A stretch of DNA of 64,000 bases from the NCBI RefSeq assembly GCF_003261055.1, contig NZ_CP030073.1, positions 2,604,001 through 2,668,000 of the forward strand, written 5' to 3'. The notes under the pieces were generated by a model. It searched no databases. It was not told the origin of the DNA and was given only the letters and a program-made list of their open reading frames with translations. Both the position numbers and the translations under genes were made by a program. Every line of letters starts with the position of its first letter. Within the stretch, counting starts at the first letter, position 1. Shown here in pieces: positions 10,992 to 17,323 of this stretch. This stretch comes from Streptomyces cadmiisoli (GTDB lineage: Bacteria > Actinomycetota > Actinomycetes > Streptomycetales > Streptomycetaceae).

Positions 10992-11858
10992 CCACTCCTT
11001 CGCGAGGAGTCGGTAGGAGCGCACCCGGTCGGCGTGGCCGTGGGTGATGGTGGTGACGATCAGCTCGTCGGCGCCGGTGGCCTCCTGGAGTTGCTCGAGC
11101 TGGTCGGCCACGCGCCCCGGCGTGCCGACGAACTGGGTGTCGGCCCGGTCCGCGACCAGTGCCCGGTCCGCCTCGGTCCAGGTGCGGGCGCGGGCCTGTT
11201 CCGGCGTCGGGTACGGGACGGCGCCCACGGCGGTACGGATGCTGCGCACCCAGGGGCCGTAGCCGGCGGCCGGTTCGCGGGCGGTCTCGTCGTCCTCGGC
11301 GACGACGACGTCGGCGGAGACGCTGACGTGCGGCTTGTCGAGCCGGTCGGACGGCAGGAACGCGGCGCGGTAGCCCTCGACCGCCTCCAGCACGGTGGCC
11401 GGGCTGACGTGGTGATCGGCCGCGAAGCGCAGTCCGTTGCGGCCCGCGACCTCGGCGCTCCGTCCGCCGCTGCTGCCGAGGATCCACACCTGGACGTCGG
11501 CGCCCTCGCCCGGGACGGCGTGCGCTTCGGTGCCGTCCGCCAGGCGGTAGTCGCCGCGCTGCAGCGCGAGGACGTCGTCGACCTGCTCGCCGTAGTCCTG
11601 GGCCGCCGCGCCGGGCAGGTGCAGCAGGTGCTGCTGGAGCCGGAACCGGGGCGAGCCGAGCAGGTGCTCGAAGGAGAACCGGGGCAGGATCCGCAGGCCG
11701 CCCGGGGTACGTCCGTCGACGACGGGTGTCACGGTCGGCCGGGGCGCGGCCGTCCCGCCCGTCGCCCGGCCGCCCGAGCGGCCGAGGCCCAGGTCGAGCC
11801 GCCCCGGATGCAGGGCGTCGATCAGAGATACGGGTGCGGGGGCCGGCTCGGGGTTCAC
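10992..11858 (-). pseudogene. 5'-truncated LLM-class flavin-dependent oxidoreductase
   Basis: Reads as the LLM luciferase-like family from SLIDALHPGRLDLGLGRSGG through VWILGSSGG and RFAADHHVSPATVLEAVEGYRAAF to SYRLLAKEW, the normal end of such proteins. Two defects show. The N-terminal ~95 residues of the TIM barrel (the AEHH-type region) are absent: the frame simply begins at a GTG overlapping the stop of the upstream gene (GTGA). There is also no stop codon after the family's normal C-terminus, so the frame stays open antisense through murA to position 9726. I read it as a decayed gene. In intact relatives the enzyme is an FMNH2- or F420-dependent monooxygenase; the island suggests organosulfur substrates. 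Confidence 0.7.
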
Positions 11859-12841
11859 GGCGCGACCCGCCGGGCCGTGGGCCCTGTGAGGTCGGACCGC
11901 GCGGCGTGCGCCGCCCGCGGCACGGGGGCGTCCTCGCACCGCGCGCCGTCCCCCTCGCCCCACGCGTCGGACCCGCCCCCGACGTGCGCCGTCCAGTCCA
12001 GGATCTGCACCGCCGCCCCCGCGGCCTCCTGTCCCCGGCACCGGGCGTGGTGCCGGCGGGCGATGCCGTCCAGGTCGAGATGCGAGCCGAAGGCCGGATG
12101 CCCGGTCAGGCGCCGCGCGTAGGCCCACAGGTGGGGATGGTCGGCGACACGGTGGACCGCGGCGGCGTCCAGGTGCAGCCGGTGCACGGTGTCGAGCTGC
12201 ACCAGCGTCACCCACAACTGCACGTCGGCGGCGGTCGGTTCGTCGCCCAGGACGAAGTCCCCATCGGCGAGCCGCCACTCCAGTGAGCCGAGTACGCGCA
12301 GCAGGCGGGCGAGGGCGGCGCTGCGCTCCCGCTCGTCGACGCCGGCCCGCCCGGCCTGCTGCGCCGCTTCGTTGATGCCGTACTCGCAGAGATGGTCGAC
12401 GGCCTCCGTCTCCGCGTCCGTGCCGGTCCGGTGGAGGGCGGGCCGGGCGGCGCCGTCGCAGCCGAAACGGGCCAGATCGCTCAGGATGTCGGGGGTGTGC
12501 GTGCTGACGATGCGTCCCGTCCAGGTGTCGCTGAGGACGGGTGCGGTGCCCGGTCCGGGATGCCGGTGCGCGCTGGCCTCGTACAGGGGGCGCAGGGCGG
12601 AGTGTCCTCCGTCGGCCAGGTCCGGCACGGCGGGCAGCGGCACCACCGGGAGGATCTGCTCCAGGCCGAGCAGGCTGTGGGTGACGGCGATCCGCAGACA
12701 GTGCGGGCAGGACAGCGAGAGGTGCAGGCGGTAGCGGCGCGGAACGGCGTAGTAGCCGCTGCCGGCGTCGTGGCCGATCCTGCCCCGGAACGACGGCGGG
12801 GACGAGAGGGACGGCACGCTGGTCGAGGGTGCGGCGGACAT
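11855..12841 (-). CDS. Glutathione S-transferase / glutathionyl-hydroquinone reductase-like protein
   Basis: 328 aa, Xi-class GST fold. The N-terminal thioredoxin-like part has SLSCPHCLRIAV where standard hydroquinone reductases have CPWAxR, so the active site is a CxxC. A helical C-terminal domain follows (LGDEPTAADVQLWVTLVQLD). The family reduces glutathionyl-hydroquinones, but actinobacteria make mycothiol rather than glutathione, so the thiol partner is uncertain. The last ~45 residues, after about ILDWTAH, look like non-homologous tail. GGGAG precedes the ATG. It follows leader peptide 1 on the same strand and overlaps the truncated LLM frame by 4 nt (GTGA), so the unit is probably leader - GST - LLM. 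Confidence 0.8.
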   Translation of the reverse strand: MSAAPSTSVPSLSSPPSFRGRIGHDAGSGYYAVPRRYRLHLSLSCPHCLRIAVTHSLLGLEQILPVVPLPAVPDLADGGHSALRPLYEASAHRHPGPGTAPVLSDTWTGRIVSTHTPDILSDLARFGCDGAARPALHRTGTDAETEAVDHLCEYGINEAAQQAGRAGVDERERSAALARLLRVLGSLEWRLADGDFVLGDEPTAADVQLWVTLVQLDTVHRLHLDAAAVHRVADHPHLWAYARRLTGHPAFGSHLDLDGIARRHHARCRGQEAAGAAVQILDWTAHVGGGSDAWGEGDGARCEDAPVPRAAHAARSDLTGPTARRVAP

Positions 12842-12930
12842 GAGTCTCCCTGGGTCCGGGTCCGGCTGGTGGCGCGCGGCACCGCGGCGGCGGGCGGCGC
12901 ACGGGAATTGGGGGCGCGCGACGGCGTCGG

Positions 12931-12989
12931 CGCGTACCCGAGCAGGGCGGGGGACACGGTCGCGTACCCGAGCAGGGCGGGGACACGGT
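12931..12989. repeat. Two-copy tandem repeat in the leader 1 - GST gap
   Basis: A 30-bp unit (12931-12960, starting CGCGTACCCGAGCAGGGCGG) is repeated directly as a 29-bp unit (12961-12989) that differs by one G. It lies in the untranslated region between leader peptide 1 and the GST gene, where changes in spacing could affect read-through. Confidence 0.85.
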
Positions 12990-13008
12990 GCGGCTGGGCA
13001 CCGCGGGT

Positions 13009-13134
13009 TCAGCGCGTACTGCTCGCCGCGCTGGAGACCCTCAGGAGATCGATGTGACGGCGGGAGGTCAGCAGCAGAGGCGGCCGGCCCGCGCGCTCGG
13101 CGCGGTCGGCGGGCGACTCCGGACGCTCCATCAT
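13009..13134 (-). CDS. Putative leader peptide 1 (HIDLLR family), ahead of GST
   Basis: 41-codon frame starting ATGATG. Its last third is [20 protein letters not shown], the signature of the small leader peptides found before streptomycete sulfur genes (R-H-[IV]-D-[LF]-x-R/H-x-x-S-A). Unlike the other three copies in this window it ends AASSTR without cysteine. Operator-like repeat A abuts the start codon. It lies 167 bp upstream of the GST gene, same strand. The role is probably translation-coupled attenuation in response to sulfur amino acid supply, by analogy with cysteine-responsive leader ORFs in mycobacteria; not demonstrated here. Confidence 0.7.
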   Translation of the reverse strand: MMERPESPADRAERAGRPPLLLTSRRHIDLLRVSSAASSTR

Positions 13135-13156
13135 TTCCTATCGATTCACTAGGGAT
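13134..13156. promoter_or_regulatory. Sulfur-island operator A (TTTCCTA-N9-TAGGGAT)
   Basis: One of three 7-9-7 inverted repeats (with 16469-16491 and 19169-19191) fitting WTYCCTA-N9-TRGGRAW; all three continue TC after CCTA. This copy ends at the start codon of leader 1, so it covers that gene's transcription start region. Confidence 0.6.
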
Positions 13157-13214
13157 TCCTCCTTCGGAGTGTCGGACGGCCCTCGCTCCTCGTCAAGAGG
13201 GCGTGGCGCGAAAG

Positions 13215-14369
13215 TCACCGCGGTACCGGGGAGCCGGCGAAGGGGACGTGCGGTGTCGCGGCGGGGGGCTCGGCCGGGTTCTTCCACAGGCCCCGTGCCG
13301 CCAGCAGCGGCAGGACGTTCTCGCCGAACCAGTAGGCCTCCTCCAGATGGGGGTAGCCGGACAGCACGAACTCGTCGATGCCGAGCCGGTGGTACTCGGC
13401 GATCCGGTCGGCCACCTCGCTGTGGCTGCCGACGAGTGCCGTACCGGCTCCCCCGCGCACCAGACCGATACCGGCCCACAGGTTGGGATGGATCTCCAGG
13501 CCGTCGCGCCCGCCGCCGTGCAGGGCGAGCATGCGCTTCTGCCCCTCGGACTCGCTGCGGGCCAGCCCGGCCTGCACGGCGGCGACGGTCTCGGGGTCGA
13601 AGCCGTCGAGGAGCCGCCGCGCCTCGGCCCAGGCCTGTTCGGCGGTGTCGCGGGTGATGACGTGGAGGCGGATCCCGAAGCGGACGGTCCGGCCCTCCTT
13701 CTCGGCCAGGGTCCGGATCCAGGCGGTCTTCTCGGCCACGGCGGCGGGCGGCTCGCCCCAGGTGAGGTACACGTCCGCGTGGCGGGCGGCCACCTCACCC
13801 GCGGCGGGCGAGGAACCGCCGAAGTAGATCTCCGGCACCGGATCGGGCACCCGGGCCAGCCGCGCGTCCTCGACCCGGACGTGCTCGCCCGCCAGATCCA
13901 CCGTCCGCCCCTGCCACAGTGCCCGGACGACCTGGAGGAATTCGTCGGTACGGGCGTAGCGGGCGTCCTTGTCGAGGAAGTCGCCGTAGGCGCGCTGCTC
14001 CTGGCTCTCCCCGCCCGTGACGACGTTGAGCAGCAGCCGCCCGCCGCTCTGCCGCTGGAAGGTCGAGGCCATCTGCGCGGCGAGCGTCGGTGAGACGAAG
14101 CCGGGCCTGAAGGCGACCAGGAACTTCAGCCGCTCGGTGTGCCGGCTGACCATGGCCGTGGTGAGCCAGGCGTCCTCGCACCAGGCGCCGGTGGGGGTCA
14201 GCGCGCCGGTGAAGCCCAGGTCCTCGGCCGCGCGGGCGATCTGGGCGAGGTAGCCGACGCCGGGCGGCCGGTCACCGCCGGTCGCGGTGGCCGGGGTGCC
14301 GTGGCCGCCGCCCACGACGTGCCGGCTGTCGCCGTTGGTCGGCAGGAACCAGTGGAAGGTGAGGCTCAT
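13215..14369 (-). CDS. ssuD: Alkanesulfonate monooxygenase, FMNH2-dependent (SsuD-type LLM)
   Basis: 384 aa, the standard SsuD length. TIM-barrel LLM protein with SsuD hallmarks: MSLTFHWFLPTNGDSR at the start, GALTPTGAWCEDAW, FRPGFVSPTLAAQMA, LLLNVVTGGE, DFLDKDARYARTDEF and EIYFGGSS. SsuD uses reduced FMN and O2 to cleave the C-S bond of alkanesulfonates, giving an aldehyde and sulfite for assimilation. It lies 47 bp downstream of the flavin reductase SsuE, its physiological partner, on the same strand. No clear Shine-Dalgarno precedes the ATG, which hints at translational coupling within the ssuE-ssuD message. Confidence 0.93.
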   Translation of the reverse strand: MSLTFHWFLPTNGDSRHVVGGGHGTPATATGGDRPPGVGYLAQIARAAEDLGFTGALTPTGAWCEDAWLTTAMVSRHTERLKFLVAFRPGFVSPTLAAQMASTFQRQSGGRLLLNVVTGGESQEQRAYGDFLDKDARYARTDEFLQVVRALWQGRTVDLAGEHVRVEDARLARVPDPVPEIYFGGSSPAAGEVAARHADVYLTWGEPPAAVAEKTAWIRTLAEKEGRTVRFGIRLHVITRDTAEQAWAEARRLLDGFDPETVAAVQAGLARSESEGQKRMLALHGGGRDGLEIHPNLWAGIGLVRGGAGTALVGSHSEVADRIAEYHRLGIDEFVLSGYPHLEEAYWFGENVLPLLAARGLWKNPAEPPAATPHVPFAGSPVPR

Positions 14370-14416
14370 GGGGGCTCATGCCTTTCGCTCGTCGTCGGTC
14401 GCGGTCGCGATGCCGT

Positions 14417-14974
14417 TCATCCGGCGGCCGCCAGGTGCGCGGCCCGGCTGCCCAGGGCCTGGGAGAACTGGTCGACGACCTGGGCCAGCGCCTCGGCGGC
14501 TCCCGGCGCGACGGTCAGGGTGTCGTCGTCCGCGGCCGCGATGTCCTTGTCGAGCGTGAACCAGCCCTGGACGATGTGGCCGGCGCCCATGGAGCTGAGC
14601 ACGGGGCGCAGCGCGTAGTCGATCGCGAGGACGTGCGCCGTGGTGCCGCCCGTCGCCAGCGGCAGGACCGTCTTGCCGACCAGCGCGTACTGCGGCAGCA
14701 GATCCAGCAGGGACTTCAACAGCCCGGAGTAGGCGGCCTTGTAGACGGGTGTGCCGATGACGACTCCGTCGGCGCGGTCGAACAGCGCGGTGGCCTCGAC
14801 GACGGCCGGGTGCCGGAAGTCGGCGCCGAGCAGGGCCTCCGCGGGGATGGTGCGCACGTCCAGCGGAATCACGTCGTGCCCCTGGGCGGTGAGCCGCCGG
14901 TCCAGGTGGCGCAGCAGGCGAGCGGTGCGGGAGGTGGGTGAGGGGCTTCCGGAGACGGACAGGACGGTGGCCAT
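14417..14974 (-). CDS. ssuE: NADPH-dependent FMN reductase (SsuE-like)
   Basis: 185-aa flavodoxin-fold protein. It begins MATVLSVSGSPSPTSRTARL (flavin phosphate-binding loop) and has DGVVIGTPVYKAAYSGLLK, typical of SsuE. It supplies FMNH2 to SsuD. The ATG at 14974 starts the flavodoxin fold directly and follows GAAGGGTCC. It sits between the damaged binding-protein remnant upstream and ssuD downstream, all one direction, so it belongs to the same sulfonate unit headed by leader peptide 2. Confidence 0.92.
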   Translation of the reverse strand: MATVLSVSGSPSPTSRTARLLRHLDRRLTAQGHDVIPLDVRTIPAEALLGADFRHPAVVEATALFDRADGVVIGTPVYKAAYSGLLKSLLDLLPQYALVGKTVLPLATGGTTAHVLAIDYALRPVLSSMGAGHIVQGWFTLDKDIAAADDDTLTVAPGAAEALAQVVDQFSQALGSRAAHLAAAG

Positions 14975-15060
14975 GGTGGACCCTTCGGGAGCTGGGATTT
15001 CCTGGGACTGGGTGCGGGGCCGGGTGCCGCGCCTTGCCGCGGCACCCGTGTCCCCGACGG

Positions 15061-15420
15061 CTACTTGTCGGTCTCGGGCAGGCCCGGCGGGTTGATCTCC
15101 GAGTCCGTCACCGCCTCGTCGGACAGGCCCCAGCGCTCCAGCACCTTCGCGTACGTGCCGTTCTCGATGATCTCGTCGAGCGCGTCGGCGAGCGGCTCGA
15201 CCAGTCCGCTGTCCTTCTTGGTGGTGGCCGCGATGAGGCCCTGGAGCGTGGCACCGGCGCCGGAACTGGTGCCGACCACCTCGGACTTCCCGGAGGTCGC
15301 CGCGTGGTAGGCGGCGGTGGGGTTGGGCCCGAGGTAGAGGTCGATGCGGCCGGACAGCGCGGTGTAACCGGCGGCCAGGTACAGGGCGCGGGCCTCCGGT
15401 TGGCGCGGTCCGGTGGTCAA
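15061..15420 (-). pseudogene. Chimeric remnant: GNAT C-terminal piece joined to C-terminal third of a polar-amino-acid/sulfur ABC binding protein
   Basis: The frame has no proper start; the best is a TTG overlapping the previous stop. The first ~20 residues (TTGPRQPEARALYLAAGY) look like the end of a GNAT acetyltransferase (the ALYxxAGY motif). Without a break the frame continues as a solute-binding protein tail: SGRIDLYLGPNPTAAYHAA, LADALDEIIENGTYAKVLERWGL. The signal peptide, lipobox and N-terminal lobe of the binding protein are missing. I read it as two deletion junctions in what was an LLM - GNAT - binding protein operon. It cannot make a working transporter component. Confidence 0.65.
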
Positions 15421-15905
15421 ATGGGCGCGGCGGTGGCCGAGATCGCCGGCGGCGCGCCGTGGTCGAAGGGCTCGTGGGTGGTCCAGATCTTCTTGACGAT
15501 CCGGATGTACTCACGGATGCGCTCGTAGCGCTGGTCCTTGGTGAGGGTGTCGCCCTCGCGGCCCTGCTCGTGGTCGTTGCCGCCGGTGATGAAGTGGACG
15601 GTGAGCCGGCCCTCGCTGATCCGGTCGAGGGTGGCGAAGGTCTTGGCGGCGAAGGTGGGGTACGAGACGTTGGGCCGGTGGGCGAGCAGGATCTGGAGGC
15701 GCTCCAGCCTGCTCGCGATGAAGGCGGCGGCCGGCCCGGGGTCCGGCGACCCGGAACCGTAGGCGAACAGCACCCGGTCCCAGCCGTGGTCCTCGTGCGC
15801 GCGGGCCGGCCGGAGCGTGTACTCCTTGTCGAAGGCGGCGCCGGAGCGCGGGGTGGTTTCGGAGCCGTCATGGGTGGCGGCGATGCCAAGGAACTCCACT
15901 GGCAT
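15417..15905 (-). pseudogene. C-terminally truncated SsuD-like LLM monooxygenase
   Basis: 162 aa, less than half of the ~380 expected. The N-terminal half is well preserved: MPVEFLGIAATHDGSET, HEDHGWDRVLFAYGSGSPD, LLAHRPNVSYPTFAAKTFATLD, GRLTVHFITGG, KDQRYERIREYIRIVKKIW, EPFDH. After EPFDH the homology stops; 11 unrelated residues and a TGA follow, and the next frame is the GNAT/binding-protein remnant. The start has a good Shine-Dalgarno (GGAAAGG). It is the first gene after leader peptide 2, so the operon's head gene is broken while ssuE and ssuD downstream are intact. Confidence 0.75.
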
Positions 15906-16201
15906 GGGAGATGACCTTTCCTCAAGTCCTGCGGCACGTGCCGTCGCGCCGTCGCGGGCACGGCGGAGCCGCCCTCGGCGCGGGCCGGGTGCGACGGCGC
16001 CTCAGGGGGCCGGGAACCAGGTGGTGGGCAGGTGTGATGACGCCGGGGCGGGGGCCCCGGGCGCGGCGGGACGACGGCGCGTGCCGGTTGTCGCGGGACG
16101 GTCCGGGCACGGGCACGGGCACGGGCGGGGGCGCGGACTCGGCGTGAGTCGGGCGCGTACGCACGGCGAGGCCGGGAGCGTGGGAGCGAGAGGCGGCGGG
16201 A

Positions 16202-16249
16202 GCACGGCCCGCCGAGGGGCTACCGAGAAGGAGGGAGGGCGGGCCGTGC
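16202..16249 (-). other. Long hairpin just after leader peptide 2 (possible attenuator)
   Basis: Perfect 12-bp stem (GCACGGCCCGCC/GGCGGGCCGTGC) with a 24-nt loop, starting 14 nt after the stop codon of leader 2 on its strand. The rest of the 358-bp gap to the LLM remnant is GC-rich with three GGGCAC repeats near 16108-16128, and holds no gene that I can support. An attenuation role is inferred. Confidence 0.5.
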
Positions 16250-16263
16250 GGCCCGCTGCCGCG

Positions 16264-16341
16264 TCAGGCGCAACACGCGGCGGACCACACCCGACCGAAG
16301 TCGATGTGGTCCCGGGTGACCAGGCGCTGCTCGGCATTCAT
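16264..16341 (-). CDS. Putative leader peptide 2 (HIDFGR family), ahead of the LLM/ssuE/ssuD unit
   Basis: 25 aa: MNAEQRLVTRDHIDFGRVWS followed by AACCA. It shares L-V/T-x-R-x-H-[IV]-D-F-G with leader 3 and the closing A-A-C-C, giving two adjacent Cys codons near the stop as expected for cysteine-sensitive translation. The promoter element TTGACG with CTCAAT places the transcript start at or next to the ATG (leaderless). The first structural gene starts 358 bp downstream, with a 12-bp-stem hairpin between. Confidence 0.8.
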   Translation of the reverse strand: MNAEQRLVTRDHIDFGRVWSAACCA

Positions 16342-16349
16342 GCGAACCA

Positions 16350-16378
16350 ATTGAGCAGTACATCTCCTCTCTCGTCAA
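16350..16378 (-). promoter_or_regulatory. Promoter of leader peptide 2
   Basis: -35 TTGACG (16378-16373) and -10 CTCAAT (16355-16350) with a 17-bp spacer on the minus strand. The -10 is 8 nt before the ATG. The same TTGACG hexamer heads the divergent promoter of leader 3. Confidence 0.55.
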
Positions 16379-16468
16379 CCGGCGACCGGATGCCGGACCG
16401 GCGTCGGACACGGCGTCAGGTGCTACCGCTCTCCCCGCCGTACCCCTCCCGTTGTTGCCTTCCCTACA

Positions 16469-16491
16469 TTTCCTATCGATTTACTGGGAAA
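16469..16491. promoter_or_regulatory. Sulfur-island operator B (TTTCCTA-N9-TGGGAAA)
   Basis: Same 7-9-7 inverted repeat as sites A and C, and identical to A over its first 13 bases. It sits between the divergent leaders 2 and 3 and ends 3 bp before the -35 of leader 3, a position more typical of an activator or of a repressor contacting the upstream promoter edge. Confidence 0.6.
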
Positions 16492-16494
16492 GTG

Positions 16495-16523
16495 TTGACG
16501 GTGCCCGGACGGGTGCGCAGGAT
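16495..16523 (+). promoter_or_regulatory. Promoter of leader peptide 3
   Basis: -35 TTGACG and -10 CAGGAT with a 17-bp spacer. The -10 is 7 nt before the ATG at 16531, so the message is probably leaderless. Operator B touches its upstream side. Confidence 0.55.
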
Positions 16524-16530
16524 GAAGTAC

Positions 16531-16614
16531 ATGTCCCATACGCAGCAACGACTCGTTCGTCGTCGGCATGTCGACTTTGGTCACGTCGTCAGCGCCGCCT
16601 GCTGTCGCGGGTAG
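16531..16614 (+). CDS. Putative leader peptide 3 (HVDFGH family), ahead of the wHTH/SfnB-like unit
   Basis: 27 aa: MSHTQQRLVRRRHVDFGHVV followed by SAACCRG. It has the family core RHVDFG and a terminal Cys-Cys pair. The ATG at 16531 is preferred over the in-frame ATG at 16522 because the -10 element overlaps the latter. The winged-helix gene begins 130 bp downstream, with a strong hairpin between. The likely role is attenuation by sulfur amino acid availability (inferred). Confidence 0.8.
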   Translation: MSHTQQRLVRRRHVDFGHVVSAACCRG

Positions 16615-16675
16615 GCACGCGGTTCCACCACTTCGCGCGTGCCGCTCCGCTCCTTCTGCTTCCTCCCCGGGTGAG

Positions 16676-16712
16676 CCGGGCGCACCGGGTGAACCCACCC
16701 GCGGTGCGCCGG
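16676..16712 (+). other. Hairpin between leader 3 and the winged-helix gene
   Basis: Nine-bp perfect core stem GGCGCACCG/CGGTGCGCC (16679-16687 with 16702-16710), extended outward by CCGG/CCGG around a single bulge. It is placed as a rho-independent-like attenuator or anti-anti structure would be. There is no U tract. Confidence 0.45.
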
Positions 16713-16744
16713 CCGGCCCGCCGCACTACTGAAGGACGACCGCC

Positions 16745-17311
16745 ATGACCACGGCACTTCCGACCCAGGCCACCCCACCGGTCCCACCCCTGCCCGACAT
16801 GCGCCACCTGCGCCTCGTGGACGACACCACGTGGGGCGGCGACGCGGGACAGGACTCCGCACCACTCGTCGGCTACCTCGTGCTCGTTCCCGAGGGCACC
16901 GATCCCGCCCGGTTGTTCGCCGAGGGGGTGCCCCGGCCCGAGATCCGGCCGGTCGCCCGCACGGACGCGCCCTCCGCGCGGCGGGCGCCGGACGACCTCG
17001 TCCGTGTCGATGCCGAGCGGCACCTCGCCGAGGTCGACGGACGCGAACTCGACCTGACCTATCTGGAGTTCGAGCTGCTCTCGCATCTCGTGCGGCATCC
17101 CCACCAGGTGCACTCGCGCGAGCGGCTGATGGCCGGCATCTGGGGCTACGACCACATCGGCGACGGCCGCACCGTGGACGTCCACGTGGCACGGCTGCGC
17201 CGCAAGCTGGGGGCGCACCGGCACCGGATCGTCACCGTACGGCGCGTGGGCTACAAGTACGTGCCCGACGAGCGGGAGAGCACCGACGCCGCATCCTGCG
17301 GCCGACCTTGA
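16745..17311 (+). CDS. Stand-alone winged-helix (OmpR/PhoB-type) DNA-binding protein
   Basis: 188 aa. The C-terminal ~95 residues are a complete OmpR/PhoB winged helix: LDLTYLEFELLSHLVRHP, SRERLMAGIWGYDH, GRTVDVHVARLRRKLG, TVRRVGYKYVP. The N-terminal ~85 residues are not a receiver domain: no phosphoacceptor Asp pattern and too short. So it is not a normal response regulator and may sense something else or act constitutively. It lies downstream of leader peptide 3 and 12 bp before the SfnB/DszC-like gene, so it is probably a sulfur-island regulator (inferred). GAAGGACGACCGCC precedes the ATG. Confidence 0.85.
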   Translation: MTTALPTQATPPVPPLPDMRHLRLVDDTTWGGDAGQDSAPLVGYLVLVPEGTDPARLFAEGVPRPEIRPVARTDAPSARRAPDDLVRVDAERHLAEVDGRELDLTYLEFELLSHLVRHPHQVHSRERLMAGIWGYDHIGDGRTVDVHVARLRRKLGAHRHRIVTVRRVGYKYVPDERESTDAASCGRP

Positions 17312-17323
17312 GGAGACCCTCCC

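Noticed and set aside
11034..12122. A plus-strand frame over the LLM/GST region
   Set aside because: Antisense shadow; Val/Gly/Arg-rich with no domain pattern.
12931..12989. Tandem repeats here and at 52627-52737 and 57002-57097 as possible CRISPR
   Set aside because: Only two or three copies, no regular unique spacers, and no cas genes in the window.
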